NCBI GenBank assembly: GCA_002778095.1
Contig: PCDL01000001.1
Coordinates: forward strand, 62,001 to 126,000
Length of the DNA: 64,000 nt
Source: Fragosphaeria purpurea
Taxonomy: Eukaryota; Ascomycota; Sordariomycetes; Ophiostomatales; Ophiostomataceae
Direction: 5' to 3'
Shown here in pieces: positions 59,714-64,000 of the stretch; within the stretch, counting starts at the first letter, position 1; each line of letters opens with the position of its first letter. The notes beneath the pieces are model-generated. The model was not told where the DNA came from and ran no database searches. It worked only from the letters and a program-made list of their open reading frames with translations. The translations under genes were made by a program, and so were the position numbers.

Positions 59714-61384
59714 ATGGCCCGTGAGACCAACCCACCGAAGATCCCGATACAGCAAGTGATTCGGGACCGGCTCGAAGAGCACGAAGCGGAAGTACGGAGA
59801 TAAACCCTCGGCACCGAAATTAACGAAAGGACCGAAACACTCGAGGAAACTCTCCGGCTTTTACGGTAAGCGGTGGACCAAATCACGGAAGAAGAAGAAG
59901 AGGCGGACATGGCTAACCCACAGTAAGCCTCAACCCCCGGCCCGGCGCCGGCGGCCGACCCCTAAAGCTAAAGAGGGAGCCCGGCTCCCGGCCCCGTGTA
60001 GGAAGCCGACGAACGTTCGTACGGCGTGGTTATAGATAGGGCACCGAAAATAGCCAGACTTAAGGATGCCAAGGACTGGAAAACATAGGAGATTCAAGTG
60101 AAGATTCACCTACGGATCCTAGGCGTTCGTTAAATAGAAGATCTAGCTAAATGGGGGCCTATCACTAACCAAGCTACACACTATTTAATTATAACGATAA
60201 TCGATAAAAGCCTAGCCCGTCAAGTGCTAGAAATAGACGAGCCAATCGCTATATACGACTACCTAAGGCGTACGTTAGGCCCAGAAGAGCGAAGCAACGT
60301 AGTTTAACACGCTCGGGCGTTCTACCAATTCGTATAGAAGGACGAAAAAGTCGAAGTTTTTCTAGCGAAGTATAAAGAAGCCACCAGGGCGTATAAACGT
60401 AAGGTTAAAAAACTCGGCGACAGGGGGAAAATATACCACTTTCTTAACGTCGTAGAGTAGAGATAGCGTAACGTTTACGCCGACTTAGTGAAATCGATTC
60501 AGGATTAGAAGGGGCTCGAAACCGACGAGTAATTAAACGAGATAAAAGTTTTCGTCCGAAACCGCTACCGGGAGCTTACGCATAACCCTAATAATAATTA
60601 TAAAAAAGACTAGAAGTCGGGCTCGACGGACAACCGTAATAATAATAACAGCGGCCGAAAGAGCTCCGGCTCCGGCACCACCTCCGGTACTAGATCCGGC
60701 ACTGGCTCCGGCGGTAAAGCGTTACCCACTTACCCTTACTACGGTAGAGTTAGGTACACCGTCGAACGTTGTTAGACTAAACATAAGGAGTTACGCCCGA
60801 AAAATAAAAGCCATATAATAACGTAAGAGGGCGACAATAAGTAAGAAGATAAGCCTATTATCACGTCCATATTCGCCGTGAGCACTACGTTCAACGAATC
60901 TAACATAGCTACGAAAGGTACATAGCCTTTTCACTCTTTTCACTCTAAAAATACGAATTTATAGCTATTTAATACCGGTATAGATAGCCACATCGTTAAC
61001 GATAAGAAGTGGTTTCTACCCGGGACTATAAGGGAGGTTAACGTAACGCTTAACACCGGCGGCGGCAAAGTTAATATCGGGATAATAGGCACCGCCCGGC
61101 TTATGGTGGAAAACCCGAAGGGAGAGCCGGTGGAGATTTTACTCCGTGACATATTATATAATCCCGGTATAGACATTAACCTTTTATCAGGGCTACGTTT
61201 TTACCAGGCCGGCGGCTTTATCCACCGAAACGGTACCCTTATTAACCCGGAGGGTAAGCACTTAATAAAGCTAGACGTACTAGGCCATAGTTTTTATATC
61301 CCTATTCGTATCGCCGATATCCCGAAGTCGGTAACCCCTAACACGCTTTATAACGCACTAGTCTTATCGTCGGAAAAAGTATAG
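59714..61384 (+). pseudogene. Copia gag-protease, disabled by RIP
   Basis: One continuous frame starts at ATG 59,714, with about 20 in-frame TAA or TAG stops and otherwise sensible protein. The N-terminus is charged and coiled-coil-like. The gag core follows, then a Ser/Gly/Thr-rich linker, then a zinc-knuckle relic near 60,735-60,790 in which Cys codons have become Tyr, as G-to-A change at TpG would produce. The protease active site near 60,968-60,990 reads NTGIDSHIVN, with the catalytic Asp codon GAT now AAT at 60,971-60,973. The frame breaks at about 61,384. Confidence 0.8.
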
Positions 61385-64000
61385 CCGTAGTCTCTTTAAA
61401 CGAGCGCTAGAGGCTACGGCTTATTCACTAGCGACTTAGCCACCCAGGGCTAGGGGCGCTTAAATAGATAGTTACGGTGGTAGAAAGCGGTGCGTTAGTT
61501 ACGCTAGACGTTATTAATAAGTATAAAAAGGACGACCCGTATAAGCCTTACGAAGTCTCGAAGGTTATACACTTTAAGCTAAAGGACCGAAGGGCTAACA
61601 AGGCGACGTCACCGGGAGAAGTCTACCACCTAGACGTTACTATAATTAAGTAGCGGTTTAACGGAGGATATCGTTGGCTGGGAGTGAACCTATATAAAGC
61701 CACGAGTAGGATTTAGGTTTATCCCTTATATGTTAAGTCTAACTATAGTATTAACGTAAAGGCGACGATCGACTATAACGCTAATCGCCTAAAAAGGAAG
61801 CCTAAGAGGATATAGCTAGACAACGGTATAGACGTATAAGTAGCGATATACGAGAAGTACTACCGTAACGAAGGTATAAGGCTAAGGGCCAGCCCGCTAT
61901 ATCGTTACGAATAAAACGGTAGGATCGAGAGGATGGTCCGGCGTATTATCGTCAAAATACGTACGATTATAGTCGCCCAGTAAATCCTAATTAAACTTTA
62001 ACCGGAGATCGCTAAGGCGACAGCTTATCTATATAACGTAACCGCTAGAGTAGACGGAACGGTACCCCTCGTGGAGTGGAAGCGTCGCGCCGGAGATCCC
62101 GATTTTAAGCTGGATTTATCTCACCTAAGAGCCCTGGGTTATAAGTGCTTTTTCCGAAAACACGACGGCCTAATTTAACGGTAATATATTACGAAGATAA
62201 AGGTATAAGGAGAGGAGGGTATACTGGTGGGCTTTAAGGGACGTTATCTATACCGCGTGTACGGGCTAGAGACCAAGTAAGTTATTATTATAGCTGACGT
62301 ACACTTCTACGAGTGTATCACAGATGACGAGAAATAGTACCACCAAAGCTAGCCTAAGGGTATATAGCGTAAAACGAAAGCCATCACGGTCATTAACGAT
62401 AACGACGACGTAGTAGTCACCGCCGAAGAAGAGATTACGAACCCCGTACGGTATCGGTAACCGAAGCCGTCGACTAAGGAGAAGCTTACCGAGATTTAAG
62501 GGGAAAATAAAAGCGATATAGTGGACTTAGAAAATATAGAAGGGGAGTCCCTAGGAGACGACGGTATCGTTCCGGAGGATTTTTTCACGGTAAAAAACGA
62601 TAACGACGATCTCACTATACATCTCCCTTAAAAGAAAAACACAGACTCGAATCCCGTTAGCTTCTATAGTATAACCGCGCTAAGCGGTAACATCGTTAAC
62701 GTGTTTACGTCCATTAGGAGGCCGGATTCTAACAGTCCCAGCGTTCGGTAGGCCATCCAGGGCCCGGAAGCGGATAAGTGGCTAGAAGCTATCCACCGGG
62801 AGATAAGAAGTCTAATCGACCACGGGGTGATTTTATTTATAGAAAAGCCAAAAGATAAGCACACTATTAGCTCGAAGATTATACTTTAACGAAAGCGTGG
62901 CCCCGGCGGAGTCGAAATAAAGAAGAAAGTACGTATCGTTACCAGGGGATTTAAATAGCGTAAAGGGATTAACTTCGACGAAACGACGGTAACGATATCA
63001 CGATCCGACTTATAGCGTATAGCTCTAGCCCTTACCGCCCAAGAGAGCCGCAGCGTACGACAGCTGGACGTAGTGGCCGCGTACTTATACGGTCTCCTTC
63101 ACTACGAAGTCTTCCTAGATATAAACGATTTATAGCACACTTTCTTTAACCGGTATCCCGACTTGGCCGACGGCGTGAAGTACGAGAAGGGCCGCGTGAT
63201 TTATTTATAACGCGCCCTATACGGCCTAAAGTAAGGGGCCCACCAGTGGGAGAAGAAGAGGGATAAAGTACTGGCGAGTCTTGGCTTCCACCCGACCGTG
63301 TCCGATAAAGCTATCTACGTTAAGGGAAGTACGATTATCGTAACGTACGTCGACGATATACTATACACCGGAGACGACGAAGACCTAGACGAATTTAAGG
63401 AGGGACTGACGAAAAAGCTAGAAGTCGACTTGGCCGGAGAGCCGAGATGGCTACTCGGTATCGAGATCGGCGTTCGTCTTATGGAAAAGGGTTACACTAA
63501 AGTCTTTATACACTAAAATACTTACTTATAGAGCCTCTTAGAAGAATAAGGGATATAAGACGTACGCCTAGTGGCGACACCTATAGAGAACATCTTACCC
63601 CCGCGAGATCTAGTAAAAACGGAGAGACTCTATGAATATTAATATACGATAGGTAAGCTAATTTATACGTAGACTATAACGAGACTAGATCTATCTTTCG
63701 CCGTGGGATAATAAGTACGAGCGATGTCTACACCGATAGAAGACCACCACCGTAGCACTAAGAGAATTATACGGTACCTCGCTAACAAGGGCGATTACGG
63801 CGTGAGATATAGGAAAACGAAGGTAGGCGGAGTGGACGAGGATATAATCGATGTCGACGTATACACCGATTCGTCTTTTATAGACGACCCCGTTAGCCGA
63901 AAAAGCACTTACGGCTACGTGGCGGTCATAGTAGACGGCCTTATGGTATAGGTAAGCCGTCAGCTCCCGACCGTATATACGTTAACCACCCAGGCGGAGT
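61385..64000 (+). pseudogene. Copia integrase, RT and RNase H, disabled by RIP, incomplete at the window end
   Basis: The reading frame differs from gag-protease and stays the same to at least 63,951. The integrase starts with RLSHPGLGALK (about 61,426-61,467) and runs through HLDV near 61,630. RT begins near 62,770 with KWLEAIHREI, has QLDVVAAYLYG (Asp motif) near 63,060-63,092 and an intact TYVDDILYTGDD at about 63,341-63,376. RNase H with VYTDSSFIDD and RKSTYGYV follows (63,860-63,925). Dozens of TAA and TAG stops sit where Copia proteins have Gln or Trp. A 72-codon open piece (63,298-63,516) is just the least damaged part. Confidence 0.82.

Larger units (their letters stand above)
59147..64000 (+). 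mobile_element. Ty1/Copia retrotransposon, plus strand, lightly RIP-mutated, runs off the window
   Basis: A 5' LTR, gag, protease, integrase, RT with an intact YVDD and part of RNase H, in Copia order. CpA and TpG are common in the LTR and partly kept in the interior, a sharp contrast with everything from 43 to 59.1 kb. The 3' end and second LTR lie beyond 64,000. It is inserted into the LTR edge of the minus-strand Copia relic. Confidence 0.85.

Overview
The window is nuclear DNA of a filamentous ascomycete, most likely Pezizomycotina. The three host genes have short spliceosomal introns (69-170 nt) with CTRAC-type branch points where I checked, and their products are fungal: a complex I PSST subunit, an Rsp5/HulA HECT ubiquitin ligase and a Bzz1-type F-BAR protein. 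The rest of the window is transposon-derived and carries the signature of repeat-induced point mutation (RIP): CpA and TpG are almost absent, while CpG is kept over most of it. The species cannot be named from this sequence alone.

Layout: 1-6.08 kb is a normal gene region with two convergent genes, PSST (+) and rsp5 (-). From about 6.09 to 39.65 kb lies a RIP-saturated block of nested LTR retrotransposons. It holds a chromodomain Ty3/Gypsy relic (family A, 6.5-12 kb), two short tRNA-like/TRIM-like elements (14.7-16.0 kb) and at least four copies or pieces of a second chromodomain Gypsy family (family B). Family B is about 8 kb long with 339-bp LTRs. One copy (29,521-37,619) is inserted into an inverted, internally deleted copy of the same family, and a less-mutated solo LTR with a 5-bp target duplication sits in the 5' LTR of another. 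From 39.66 to 42.83 kb is a 3-kb gene island holding only bzz1 (-). From 42.84 to 59.15 kb the RIP-damaged DNA resumes: an older AT-only stretch, a long unrecognised part, a family B tail and a minus-strand Ty1/Copia relic. From 59.15 kb to the end runs a plus-strand Copia element that is much less mutated, although its reading frames already carry dozens of stops of the Gln/Trp type.

The host genes are housekeeping genes for respiration, ubiquitin-dependent trafficking and actin/endocytosis. They do not form a functional cluster and are simply the islands left between RIP-inactivated repeats. The least explained features are an antisense reading frame between pol and the 3' LTR that recurs in the family B copies, and the small direct-repeat elements whose interior starts with a tRNA-like A-box/B-box segment. 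All boundaries inside the RIP-damaged DNA were read by eye and most are approximate; exact ones are stated as such.
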